NCBI GenBank assembly: GCA_963746325.1
Contig: CAVVBC010000009.1
Location: forward strand, 124,001 to 188,000
From: RPQJ01 sp963746325
Lineage (GTDB): Bacteria; Pseudomonadota; Gammaproteobacteria; Steroidobacterales; Steroidobacteraceae
Direction of reading: 5' to 3'
DNA: 64,000 nt
The position numbers and the translations under genes were made by a program. Below the pieces are notes generated by a model. The model was not told where the DNA came from. It saw only the letters and a list, made by a program, of their open reading frames with translations, and searched no databases. Position 1 is the first letter of the stretch. Each line of letters begins with the position of its first letter. Positions 35,193 to 42,967 of the stretch are shown here, piece by piece.

Positions 35193-36344
35193 TTACCCGA
35201 TCCGTGCCGCAGGCAAGGTCGGAACCTTGTCTCCCGTCACTTTCTTCCAGCGCTCCTCCAGCAACTCCTTCGCGGCCTGCTCGAGGAACTCCGGCGCCGC
35301 CCACTTCTGCACGTCGAAGTCGTTCTTGATGTAGCCGTGGCTCAGCATGAAGTCCTTGCCAATCTCGACCGAGGCCAGGTTCTGCGCCGACAGGTTCGGC
35401 ACCATGTCCATGTGCTTGATGCCTTGATACGTGTCCTCGACGTCCAGGTAGAACGTCTGCTTGTCGAGGATCGCGGCTGCGGCGTGCTTGTGCTCGTTGG
35501 CCCAGCGCCCGACCTTGATCATGCCCTTCATGAAGGTGACCACGAGTTCAGGATGCTTGTCGGCCATCTCGGTGGTGCAGGTGATGGCGGCGGGAATGTT
35601 GGCGACCTGCAGGGTCCAGTCCGGATAGCGGGACAGGTCCTCGATGGCCTTCATCTTGCCCGTGGCTTCCTGCAGGTGCTGGAAGGGTTTGCTCTGCGTG
35701 TAGATCGCATCGACCGTGCCGTTCAGCAGTGCCGTCTCGAGCGGGCGGAACGCCAGGTCGTGCTTGTGGTCGCGCTTGAGCCACAGTTCCGACGGGTTCT
35801 CCATGGGGTCGAGCATCTCGGGCTTGTTGTACCAGTCGTCCGGGTACGGGAACTCGACAATCTCGACGTCCTTGCGCGTCATGCCGTTCATTCGCAGCAT
35901 CAGCTCGATGCCCTGCTCTTCCTGGATGCGCCACCAGTCGTTCTTGAGGGTGTTCAGGCTCTTCGACAGGCCGATCTTCTTGCCCTTCAGTTCGCTCATC
36001 CGGTAGATGTCGTCCCGGGCACGCACGAGCATGCAACCGCCTTCGTGCGGGGCGTGTGTGACGCCGAGGAGCTTGGTCCTGCGGATGTCGGCGTGCACGT
36101 GGATGGGCGGGAACAGCCCGCCGAAGCGAATCAGGTTGTCGAGGTTATGGATGTAGTGCGGGTACCAGTCGTTCTCGCGGGTGGAGCGCAGGAAGGCGTA
36201 CTTGACGCCGATCTTCTTGAACTCCTCACGGGTCCAGCCGAGTTCCTGGTCCACGTTGCTCGCGGACACGAGTGGACAGTTGGTGTAGTAGACCTCTTTC
36301 CAGTCCAGCTTCACCGTGTTCAGCTTGATGTCTTTATTCGCCAT
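35193..36344 (-). CDS. DszB-like protein (sulfinate desulfinase / substrate-binding-protein fold)
   Basis: 383 residues from ATG 36344 with AAAGGAA upstream. There is no signal peptide, so it is cytosolic. It resembles 2'-hydroxybiphenyl-2-sulfinate desulfinase DszB, an enzyme with a periplasmic-binding-protein fold. The three DszB active-site positions appear conserved: Cys23 in YTNCPL, His63 in WYPHYIH, and Arg73-Phe-Gly-Gly76 in LIRFGGLFPP. The end KWAAPEFL also matches DszB. No ABC permease or ATPase is adjacent, which argues against a transport role. Substrate unknown, perhaps a sulfinate or another cleavable organic acid. An AraC regulator is divergent. Confidence 0.72.
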   Translation of the reverse strand: MANKDIKLNTVKLDWKEVYYTNCPLVSASNVDQELGWTREEFKKIGVKYAFLRSTRENDWYPHYIHNLDNLIRFGGLFPPIHVHADIRRTKLLGVTHAPHEGGCMLVRARDDIYRMSELKGKKIGLSKSLNTLKNDWWRIQEEQGIELMLRMNGMTRKDVEIVEFPYPDDWYNKPEMLDPMENPSELWLKRDHKHDLAFRPLETALLNGTVDAIYTQSKPFQHLQEATGKMKAIEDLSRYPDWTLQVANIPAAITCTTEMADKHPELVVTFMKGMIKVGRWANEHKHAAAAILDKQTFYLDVEDTYQGIKHMDMVPNLSAQNLASVEIGKDFMLSHGYIKNDFDVQKWAAPEFLEQAAKELLEERWKKVTGDKVPTLPAARIG

Positions 36345-36457
36345 GGTCAGTTCCTTTCTGGATAGATCGCCGGGGAAGCAGGCGGTCGGTTCACCGCTCT
36401 TGCCGCGCTTGTTCTGGGTCGTGTCTGCACTCCACGGATTGGCTAGCCATCGACCCT

Positions 36458-36469
36458 TACCGAACGGTA
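36458..36469. promoter_or_regulatory. Palindrome in the DszB-like/AraC divergent promoter region
   Basis: TACCGAACGGTA is a perfect 12-base palindrome in the 233-base intergenic region between divergent genes. TGGCTAGCCA, another perfect ten-base palindrome, lies just upstream at 36440-36449. They are candidate operators for regulation of one or both genes. Confidence 0.4.
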
Positions 36470-36577
36470 GTTCAACACTGCGCGGGCGACTGGGATGCAC
36501 ATATTCGGACAACCTCTGCACATCTTCTGGCGACAGGGGTTAGCATTTGCCCCTATCTGCAGTGGGGGTCACGCACC

Positions 36578-37615
36578 GTGTCAGGCGAAAGATTTAAGCG
36601 AAAGCCCAGCGAGGCGACCCTCCGCGTCGGTGGCGCACTGGCAATCACGGCGGTCCTGAGAGACTTCGGCATCGATCCACGCGAGGTGCTGATTGAAGCG
36701 GGAATCGCGCCGGAGCTGTTCGACGATCCCGACAATCTGATCACCTATCGGGCCCGCGGCCGTCTCATGACCCGCAGCGTGGTCAGAACGGGTTGCCCGC
36801 ATTTCGGCTTGCTGGTCGGCCAGCGGATGAACCTGCAGTCGCTTGGGCTCGTCGGCTTGCTGGCGAGAAACGCCCCCGATGTCGGATCGGCGCTGCGCAG
36901 CCTCGTCACCTACCTGCATCTCCACGCGCGCGGCGCGGTGATGGAACTGACGGTCGACCCCGGATTGGCGATGCTGAGCTATGACGCCTATCAACTCGCC
37001 GTGGAGGCCACCGACCAGACCGGCGATGGCGCAACCGCCATGATGCTCAACGCCATGCGGACGCTGTGTGGCACCGACTTTCTACCCATCGAGGCTCGGT
37101 TTGCCCACCGCACGCCGGATGACGTTCGGCCGTTTCGCCAGTTCTTCAAGGTTCCGCTGCGCTTCGATGCCGAGCACTTCGCGCTGGTCTTCTCGCGCGA
37201 CTGGCTGGACCGGCGCGTGCCAGGCACCGACGCTGAATTGGGACGTCTGCTGCAGAAGCAGATCGCTATGCTCGAGTCCAAACACGGCGATGAGTTCCCG
37301 GCAATCGTTCGCGGCATTTTGCGGTCAGCGCTGCTGACAGATCACGCGGGCGCCGACCAGATCGCCGCGCTGTTCTCGATGCATGTGCGCACCCTGAGCC
37401 GACGACTGGAAGATTTCGGCACGAGCTTTCAGGAACTCGTCGACGAAGGTCGTTTCGAGATCGCCCGGCAGATGCTCGAAGACACGTCACTCGATGTCGG
37501 CCAGATCGCCGAGGCGCTCGGCTACGCCCGCGCGAGTGCGTTCACTCGAGCCTTCCGCCGCTGGAGTGGCACGACGCCGGCCCTGTGGCGGACGAAGCGT
37601 GCCAACTGCGTGTAG
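36578..37615 (+). CDS. AraC-family transcriptional regulator (arabinose-binding-like N domain)
   Basis: 345 residues from GTG 36578. The N-terminal 200 residues are the ligand domain of the OruR/ArgR-like AraC group (AITAVLRDFGIDPREVLIEA, FGLLVGQRMNLQSLGLVGLL). The C-terminal domain has two helix-turn-helix units: DQIAALFSMHVRTLSRRLED and DVGQIAEALGYARASAFTRA, ending FRRWSGTTPALWR. It probably activates the divergent DszB-like gene in response to a small molecule. The assignment to that target rests only on gene arrangement. Confidence 0.92.
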   Translation: MSGERFKRKPSEATLRVGGALAITAVLRDFGIDPREVLIEAGIAPELFDDPDNLITYRARGRLMTRSVVRTGCPHFGLLVGQRMNLQSLGLVGLLARNAPDVGSALRSLVTYLHLHARGAVMELTVDPGLAMLSYDAYQLAVEATDQTGDGATAMMLNAMRTLCGTDFLPIEARFAHRTPDDVRPFRQFFKVPLRFDAEHFALVFSRDWLDRRVPGTDAELGRLLQKQIAMLESKHGDEFPAIVRGILRSALLTDHAGADQIAALFSMHVRTLSRRLEDFGTSFQELVDEGRFEIARQMLEDTSLDVGQIAEALGYARASAFTRAFRRWSGTTPALWRTKRANCV

Positions 37616-37643
37616 AGGACAATTGGCTTCTTCGCGGAGACCG

Positions 37644-37733
37644 GACCGTCCGCTTTCCTGAAGTGCCTGTGGCTGCTCAGGGTCGCGTCCGGCCTGTCGT
37701 GGCGCGGTAAGATCGGTCAGAAGCAGACGACCG
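37644..37733 (+). repeat. Dyad-containing intergenic repeat, copy 1
   Basis: The 355-base stretch 37616-37970 holds no credible gene. It contains this element: an outer GACCGTCCGCTT, then GGTCG-N5-GGCC, then GCGCGGTAAGATCGGTCAGA and AGCAGACGACC. The ends are roughly inverted copies of each other (GTCCGCTT versus AAGCAGAC). The same core order recurs in three other copies between genes up to 41.7 kb. Confidence 0.55.
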
Positions 37734-37970
37734 GAACGCGGACGCGTGTGAGACAGGCGGTCCACCACGCTGATATTGTTGGGCGGTCCGCGTGGAGCTT
37801 GCGCAGCCAAGGATCGTCGTCGCCGAATCCGCGGCCGTTGGGCTCCACATCGCTCAGAAGGCGGGCAAGCTCATCCCGTCCGATTTCCACGGCCGCACGC
37901 GAGTGACGCAATGGTGTTTCGCCGCCATGCACAGTCGAGGCGCCGCTCTTTCAGATCGCGTTAGGTCGAC

Positions 37971-38957
37971 ATGAAAGATCATGATCCAGTTGTAGGTTCT
38001 CTCCACTCCGAAGCGCCCCGATCCAGCGAAGATGCCGTGTCTTCTGAGCGACTCGACCCGAGTCGCACTCTTTCGGTGGCACCGGGAGGCATCGCACGGC
38101 AGCGCATGCGCGTCGCCGGCCGGACGCTGGGCGCGCTGCTGCTGGGTGGTGCGGCGGTCCTAGGCTCGGTGCTGGTCTTTCGGCAGGGCCTACTGCCGCT
38201 GATCGACGCGATGTTCCAACCTGGGCCCGAATTGCTCAGTGCGTTCAGGCGCGCCGGCATCCTCCTGTCGGCAATGGCGGGCTACTGGGCTTACGTGCAT
38301 TGGCATGAAAGACGCGAAGCGACCGAGCTGCAGCTGCGGCTGGTTCCCCTGATGCTTGGCGGCGCAAGCGGCACCGTCCTGGTTGCGTTGCCGATCGCCG
38401 TGCTGTTCGCGCTCGGCGCCTACGAAAAGGTGCTGTTCCGTGGCGTATCGCCGGCGCTGTGGAGCGTGGCGGTCCTCATCGGCATCGCGGCCGTCCTCGA
38501 AGAACTGGTCTACCGCTGCCTGCTGTTCCGGCTGCTGGAGCGGGCCTTTGGAACGAGCATTGCGCTGGCGGCACAGGCGTTGATATTCGCCGTGGGGCAC
38601 TTGGAAAACGTCCCCCAGGGCAGGACCGGTGATGTGGTCGCGATGCTGGTGTCGGTCACCTTACTGGGCCTGCTGTGGGGCGGGCTGTTCGTCCTAGCGC
38701 GCAACCTGTGGGTGGTGGCCGCCAATCACGCGGCATGGAACTTCACGATACTGCTGAGTGGCGTGCCGCTTTCCGGCATCGAGGACTGGCGCGCACTGGC
38801 GCCGTTGGAAAGCCGCTATGCCGGGCCCGACTGGCTGACCGGGGGCATGTTCGGTCCGGAAAGTTCGCTGCTGGTGATCGTGTCGACCACGGTCGCGGTT
38901 GCGCTGCTGCTGCGCGCGGCAAGGCGGCGTGGGGTCTTCCTCGTGCCGGCGACCTAG
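37971..38957 (+). CDS. CPBP-family intramembrane metalloprotease
   Basis: 328 residues from ATG 37971. About 50 hydrophilic N-terminal residues precede seven or eight transmembrane helices. The CPBP (CAAX protease and bacteriocin-processing/Abi) motifs are present: EELVYRCLLFRLLER (motif 1, Glu-Glu plus Arg), VGHLEN (motif 2, His) and AANHAAWN (motif 3, His and Asn). It is expected to cleave or process membrane substrates such as peptides or prenylated proteins; the target is unknown. Flanked on both sides by copies of the intergenic repeat. Confidence 0.85.
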   Translation: MKDHDPVVGSLHSEAPRSSEDAVSSERLDPSRTLSVAPGGIARQRMRVAGRTLGALLLGGAAVLGSVLVFRQGLLPLIDAMFQPGPELLSAFRRAGILLSAMAGYWAYVHWHERREATELQLRLVPLMLGGASGTVLVALPIAVLFALGAYEKVLFRGVSPALWSVAVLIGIAAVLEELVYRCLLFRLLERAFGTSIALAAQALIFAVGHLENVPQGRTGDVVAMLVSVTLLGLLWGGLFVLARNLWVVAANHAAWNFTILLSGVPLSGIEDWRALAPLESRYAGPDWLTGGMFGPESSLLVIVSTTVAVALLLRAARRRGVFLVPAT

Positions 38958-38966
38958 ACCGGCAGG

Positions 38967-39034
38967 CCTTCTGCTGTGGGTCGATTTTTGCCGGTCGCCG
39001 AGCTGTAATATCGACCAGAAGCGGACGGTGACGA
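38967..39034 (+). repeat. Dyad-containing intergenic repeat, copy 2
   Basis: The best-formed copy: CTTCTGCTGTGGGTCGATTT, then TTGCCGGTCGCCGAGCTGTA, then ATATCGACCAGAAGCGGACG. GGGTCGAT and ATCGACC are inverted, as are CTTCTG and CAGAAG, so the unit can fold into one long hairpin. It begins ten bases after the CPBP protease stop. Confidence 0.6.
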
Positions 39035-39112
39035 AAGGCGCAGCGCATGATCCCTTATTTGGCGAATCGCCGCACAACAACGCGGCCAAGTTATTGCTAG
39101 GCGGCAAGCGAG

Positions 39113-39844
39113 ATGCCGATCGAGTGGGCCGACAGAGCGAGAAACCACGGGTTCATTTTATGGCCCGATGCGTACCACACGCCGTCGCTCGGAATGGATT
39201 CGGATCGTCTCAGCGAGTGCGTGTCCGAGGTCAAACGACGACAGCTGAAGGGAGTTTTCGGGACCGTCCCATTCTTCAGAGAGCCGACGCTAGACTTTGT
39301 GCTGGAGCTTCCGCAGCTTGAAGCGGCGGAGTTCTGGGGTATCGCTCTTCGAGATATCGCGGCGATCTACGAGTTGCGCGATCTTCGCCACCTGCGGCTT
39401 GACGGGAAGCGGCCGGCACTCGACTTAACTAGACTGCGGTCGCTACGCGCCTTGGTTTGGAATCACCAGCCTGGGGACAAAGGCAGCGGTACTCTTCACG
39501 AACTCAAAAATCTCTGGCTCTGGCGCTACAAGGCGCATGGGGGGACATTGGAAGACCTAGAGCTACCGCCGTCGCTGAATTCGCTCAGAATCGTTTGGTC
39601 TAACGTGAAAACGCTTGACGGTCTGCCAAGACTTCCATCCCTGACGCGATTAGTCGTTGAACGCTGTCGAAACTTGGAATCACTCGGCCAGCTTGCCGAG
39701 AGCTGCCCCAACCTCGAAACCCTCCTCATCTCGGCGTCAGGACGACTTCATGCGAACGAAGCCATGCGGGTCGCGTCCGGTCTGCCTCGACTTCGGCACG
39801 TGGTCGCCGCGAACAAGCTTCTGGTCGATCCAAATGCCGCCTAG
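39113..39844 (+). CDS. Leucine-rich-repeat-like orphan protein
   Basis: 243 residues, no signal peptide. From residue 60 on, Leu-rich units recur about every 22 residues: LRHLRLDGKRPALDLTRLRS, LHELKNLWLWRYKAHGG, LEDLELPPSLNSLRIVWSNV, LPRLPSLTRLVVERCRNLES and CPNLETLLISASG. These look like irregular leucine-rich repeats giving a curved solenoid for protein binding. Third-position GC is lower than in the flanking metabolic genes, suggesting acquired DNA. No family is recognised. Confidence 0.7.
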   Translation: MPIEWADRARNHGFILWPDAYHTPSLGMDSDRLSECVSEVKRRQLKGVFGTVPFFREPTLDFVLELPQLEAAEFWGIALRDIAAIYELRDLRHLRLDGKRPALDLTRLRSLRALVWNHQPGDKGSGTLHELKNLWLWRYKAHGGTLEDLELPPSLNSLRIVWSNVKTLDGLPRLPSLTRLVVERCRNLESLGQLAESCPNLETLLISASGRLHANEAMRVASGLPRLRHVVAANKLLVDPNAA

Positions 39845-39926
39845 ACACGCGCTGCAGCGGACGCGATCCGCGATCGGTGCATGCTCGCCCCGCCGAGTGT
39901 CTTATGTGGGTCGTAAGGAGTCGGAT

Positions 39927-40292
39927 TTGAGTCGCGCACCGTCTGCGTTAGCAGCTTGGCTAGGCTTGTTGATTTTGGTCCCTGGCTGGTCCGGTGCGGA
40001 CTCGCTTGCTCAGCCATCAAAGACTGAAGTCCAAACAATCGAAAGGTCGTCGTGCTTCCGCGGGGGTCAGAGCCGGTGTTGGCATTCGCTCGCTACTACG
40101 CGAGCGTCAGCGAGAATGGCCATCGGATCATCCGTGGCGGCAATCTATGTCCTCGGCGACAACGCCCAGGTAGTTATCACGACCGCAGAAAAGCTACCGA
40201 TGATCCTCGACGGCGACTGCGGCGTTGTCACGATCGAGTACGACGCGTCGACAGAGGCCTTCTTGCGGGTGTCATGCAATGGAGAGGCATGA
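39927..40292 (+). CDS. Small exported orphan protein
   Basis: 121 residues starting at TTG 39927 with AAGGAG seven bases before it. An N-terminal signal peptide (LAAWLGLLILVPGWSGADSL) is followed by a short domain whose best part is SSVAAIYVLGDNAQVVITTA and DGDCGVVTIEYDAST, ending in a Cys-containing SCNGEA. The stretch FRGGQSRCWHSLATT is less convincing, and an indel there is possible. No family is recognised. It belongs to the run of same-strand orphan genes between 37.9 and 42.2 kb. Confidence 0.5.
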   Translation: MSRAPSALAAWLGLLILVPGWSGADSLAQPSKTEVQTIERSSCFRGGQSRCWHSLATTRASARMAIGSSVAAIYVLGDNAQVVITTAEKLPMILDGDCGVVTIEYDASTEAFLRVSCNGEA

Positions 40293-40303
40293 CGCAATCT
40301 TCC

Positions 40304-40365
40304 AACGACCGGCCGCTTCGGGTCGGTTTTTGCCGGTGGCCGAGCGGTAACATCAGCCGTGACAC
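40304..40365 (+). repeat. Dyad-containing intergenic repeat, copy 3
   Basis: CGACCGGCCGCTTCGGGTCG, then GTTTTTGCCGGTGGCCGAGC, then GGTAACATCAGCCGTGACAC. The first two-thirds match copy 2 nearly base for base; the right arm is truncated. It starts 12 bases after the previous gene. A further fragment (GGGTCGGTTCCCGCCGGCCG) follows the next gene at 40705-40724. Confidence 0.55.
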
Positions 40366-40406
40366 GTCATTCGCTCGACTAAAAAATTGACAGGGAAGCG
40401 TAGACC

Positions 40407-40697
40407 ATGAGGGGCAGTTACAGATGGATGATCCCGGCTGCCACAGCGGGCAGCATGATCGCCGTGGCGTCAGCGTGGCTCTTCTATAACGCAGCCCAAC
40501 AGAATGCGTCCTCGGGCTCCGTCGTCCCATTTCTGGCGGCCGTGACGGTAGCCGGCGGGTTGACGTCCACTTCGATCTACTGGATCGCACCAGACAATGA
40601 GCGAAGTCGATTGGGCGCGTTTATCGGCGGGTTTGTTGCGGCGACTGTCGCAGCCGGGGTGCTGATCGTGATGCTCACCGCCCGCTTTGGTTCATAG
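40407..40697 (+). CDS. Small three-helix membrane protein, orphan
   Basis: 96 residues from ATG 40407. Three hydrophobic segments: IPAATAGSMIAVASAWLFY, VVPFLAAVTVAGGLTSTSIY and FIGGFVAATVAAGVLIVML. The loops are short. There is no recognised family and no obvious partner gene. It lies within the cassette-like run and is flanked by repeat copy 3 and a repeat fragment. Confidence 0.65.
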   Translation: MRGSYRWMIPAATAGSMIAVASAWLFYNAAQQNASSGSVVPFLAAVTVAGGLTSTSIYWIAPDNERSRLGAFIGGFVAATVAAGVLIVMLTARFGS

Positions 40698-40751
40698 GCA
40701 ACTTTGGGTCGGTTCCCGCCGGCCGCGGCTTCTTGGGACGGGACGTGCAAT

Positions 40752-41534
40752 ATGGCTTTGGCAGTTTCGATAATCCTACTCGGACAAGACACGCCTTTAT
40801 CCGTCGCAGCACTTCAGAGCGACTTCAGCACGAATTGGGGCGAGGAGTTCACGCCGACTAACGTTCGCGAGGACGGCGAGACAATATCTTTCAGCGCGGG
40901 AGCGACTGATGTAGTCCTCGGCAGGATGCCGGCACCGATGCCCTGGTCCGACCTGGAAGGTCCCTGTGCTACCAGCATTTTGTGGCCCAACGTAACGGCG
41001 GACCTCAAAGAGCACGCGGCTCACATTGTCTTGACGGTCACCGCAGATCTGAATCCTGTCGAAATCGCTCGCCAGCTAACCAGAGCGACTGCCGCGGTAG
41101 TGCGTGCATGTCCGGCGGCGTTGGGCGTTTATTGGGGCAGTGCAACCCTTGTGATTCCACGGCATATCTTTATCGATTTTGCGGAGAAGGTGCTCCCTCA
41201 CGGGCCACCGCTCCACATTTGGGTAGATTTTCGGGTTGGAATGCAGGGAAACAACTTCAGCGGCGGCTTCACTTCTGGAATGCAGGCGCTTGGCTGCATG
41301 GAGATCGAAGTCCAAGAGTCTCCGGAAAAGCCGTCCGAGTTGCGCGAGCGACTCGTTGAACTCGCGACCTATGTCGTTGATAAGGGCCCGGTCATTAAAG
41401 ACGGCGATTCAGTTGGGCGAAACGCGAAGGAGCGAATCCGAGTGGTCTTCGCCGAATCCATGTTTGGTCGCGCCGGGCCGGTGATGCGACTGAAGTACGA
41501 GCCGCAGCGGGGACCGTGGTGGAAGGTCTGGTAG
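40752..41534 (+). CDS. DUF4261 domain-containing protein
   Basis: 260 residues from ATG 40752; an in-frame upstream extension to 40704 overlaps a repeat fragment and is unlikely to be coding. The sequence opens ALAVSIILLGQDTPLSVAAL and has LHIWVDFRVGMQGNNFSGGF and TSGMQALGCMEIEVQESPEK, matching the DUF4261 pattern as I know it. The protein is soluble. Function unknown; DUF4261 genes are commonly found among mobile or orphan genes with immunity-like distribution. Confidence 0.7.
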   Translation: MALAVSIILLGQDTPLSVAALQSDFSTNWGEEFTPTNVREDGETISFSAGATDVVLGRMPAPMPWSDLEGPCATSILWPNVTADLKEHAAHIVLTVTADLNPVEIARQLTRATAAVVRACPAALGVYWGSATLVIPRHIFIDFAEKVLPHGPPLHIWVDFRVGMQGNNFSGGFTSGMQALGCMEIEVQESPEKPSELRERLVELATYVVDKGPVIKDGDSVGRNAKERIRVVFAESMFGRAGPVMRLKYEPQRGPWWKVW

Positions 41535-41587
41535 CCAGATTTGGCCGTGCACGGTCAGGTTCGCGACACTATGCGGCTTCTTGCCGA

Positions 41588-41665
41588 ACGACCGGATCGG
41601 GTCGATCTTTCGCCTAGAAGGTCTGCTTACGGGAACGGTAAGGTCGCCCAGAAACGGACGGTCGA
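41588..41665 (+). repeat. Dyad-containing intergenic repeat, copy 4
   Basis: CGACCGGATCGGGTCGATCT, then TTCGCCTAGAAGGTCTGCTT, then GGTAAGGTCGCCCAGAAACG and GACGGTCG. The right arm is complete, as in copies 1 and 2, while the middle is longer. It lies between the DUF4261 gene and the next TTG-started gene. Confidence 0.5.
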
Positions 41666-41685
41666 GTTGATCGTATAGGTGTTTT

Positions 41686-42177
41686 TTGAGCGGCGAGCAA
41701 AGGTTCTATCCGAGCATCAAACTTGGCGTGCGTACAGGCGCTCGTATAGCGCTGTTCACGTTGGCAGCTGGACTCGCGACTGCAGGCCTTTCAGCCGTGT
41801 TGCTCCAAGGCTCCTCTTTCAGCGCGGATGGACTACTACGCCTACTAGCGATTGCTCCCTTGTTCTTTGTCGGGTTCATCGCGTTTTCCATCGTACTGGG
41901 TCGATTTATGGCGATACGGGTAACTTCCCAAGGTGTCGTGGCGTCCTCCCCTCGAGGCGGCAAGCGTTTCATGTCCTGGAATGAGATCGACGCGATCAAG
42001 CCATATTGGGTGTACGGTCTGCGCATGTTGCGTCTCGAGACTGCAAAAGACGGCACGTACGCGGTGGTGGCACTACACATCGACGATTTGCGAGGATTGA
42101 GGGACCACGTTGTTGCTAATGCGGGCCCGACCCATCCAATGGCGCTGTGGCTTTCAGAGCAGAGCCAAGCCGCCTGA
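41686..42177 (+). CDS. Membrane protein with PH-like soluble domain, orphan
   Basis: 163 residues from TTG 41686. Two N-terminal helices (ARIALFTLAAGLATAGLSAV and LLAIAPLFFVGFIAFSIVLG) are followed by a beta-rich segment, MAIRVTSQGVVASSPRGGKR, MSWNEIDAIKPYWVYGLRML and LRLETAKDGTYAVVALHID. That layout resembles bacterial PH-domain/DUF304-type proteins anchored by a helix pair. No specific family is assigned. It is the last gene of the cassette-like run. Confidence 0.6.
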   Translation: MSGEQRFYPSIKLGVRTGARIALFTLAAGLATAGLSAVLLQGSSFSADGLLRLLAIAPLFFVGFIAFSIVLGRFMAIRVTSQGVVASSPRGGKRFMSWNEIDAIKPYWVYGLRMLRLETAKDGTYAVVALHIDDLRGLRDHVVANAGPTHPMALWLSEQSQAA

Positions 42178-42394
42178 AACGATCGATCTGCCGTAGAAAG
42201 GCGACCGGCTGCATTGGGAACTTTGCCGCCAACGGCCCAGCAAGCAGCGCTACGGCCAGCAAACCCAGTATCTTTTCTTCATCGAGCCAGCGAATCGAGC
42301 TCGAATAGATGCAGTGGCTTGGCGCAATGGACCTTTCTCCGAGGCGCGGCCTCGCAAATAGTCTCGACGCCGCACAAAGCCTGTTCCGCTCTGT

Positions 42395-42847
42395 TCAGGT
42401 GGAAGGCGGCTCGATCGTCAGCTCTAGCGCAGTCAGCGAGGAGAAAAGTTCCGTGACGAACACAAGCATTGCCGCCACCAGGCAGCCCATCGAGGCAATG
42501 AATAGCGCCGCACAGGCGTAGCCCACGTCCCAGCCGAACAGCAGTCCCAGGAACAGGACCGTGATGAGGATGCCGATGTTGCCGACCGCAGAGGCAGACA
42601 GTGCGACGGCCATGCGAACCAGGCGCGCGCGGCGCCGGAGGATCTCGAGCTGGGTGCGGATTCCAGCGGCCTCCCCGGCCGGCGCAGCGCGCAGCTCCTG
42701 TACCACCAGACGCGTGCGGTCGACGATGCGCCCGAGGCGCGCCGTGAGCGTGAGCAGTAGCAGCCCGACGCCGGAGATCAGCACCACCGGGGCCACCGAC
42801 GCCTGGATGATGGGAAGAATGTCGCTGGAATTGACGGGAATTGCCAT
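42395..42847 (-). CDS. DUF2721 membrane protein
   Basis: 150 residues from ATG 42847. It has an N-terminal helix (VAPVVLISGVGLLLLTLTAR), a charged segment LGRIVDRTRLVVQELRA with Arg/Glu heptads, and two C-terminal helices (GNIGILITVLFLGLLFGW and ACAALFIASMGCLVAAMLVF). This is the DUF2721 family of small inner-membrane proteins. The function is unknown. It marks the right-hand edge of the cassette-like region and is on the opposite strand. Confidence 0.8.
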   Translation of the reverse strand: MAIPVNSSDILPIIQASVAPVVLISGVGLLLLTLTARLGRIVDRTRLVVQELRAAPAGEAAGIRTQLEILRRRARLVRMAVALSASAVGNIGILITVLFLGLLFGWDVGYACAALFIASMGCLVAAMLVFVTELFSSLTALELTIEPPST

Positions 42848-42967
42848 GAGGTAAGCGCTCCGGAGCACGAAGTTGCAAGAGCCGCCCTTGCGACTCGGTC
42901 GTTATCAGAAGTTGCGGAGTATGGAGGCTGGCGCGGTGCAGGTCGCCCCGCAGGAGCAAGGACCCGG

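Noticed and set aside
37616..42394. True integron attC sites between the orphan genes
   Set aside because: I could not find convincing GTTRRRY/RYYYAAC core pairs or an integrase gene; I therefore report only a repeat and cassette-like layout.
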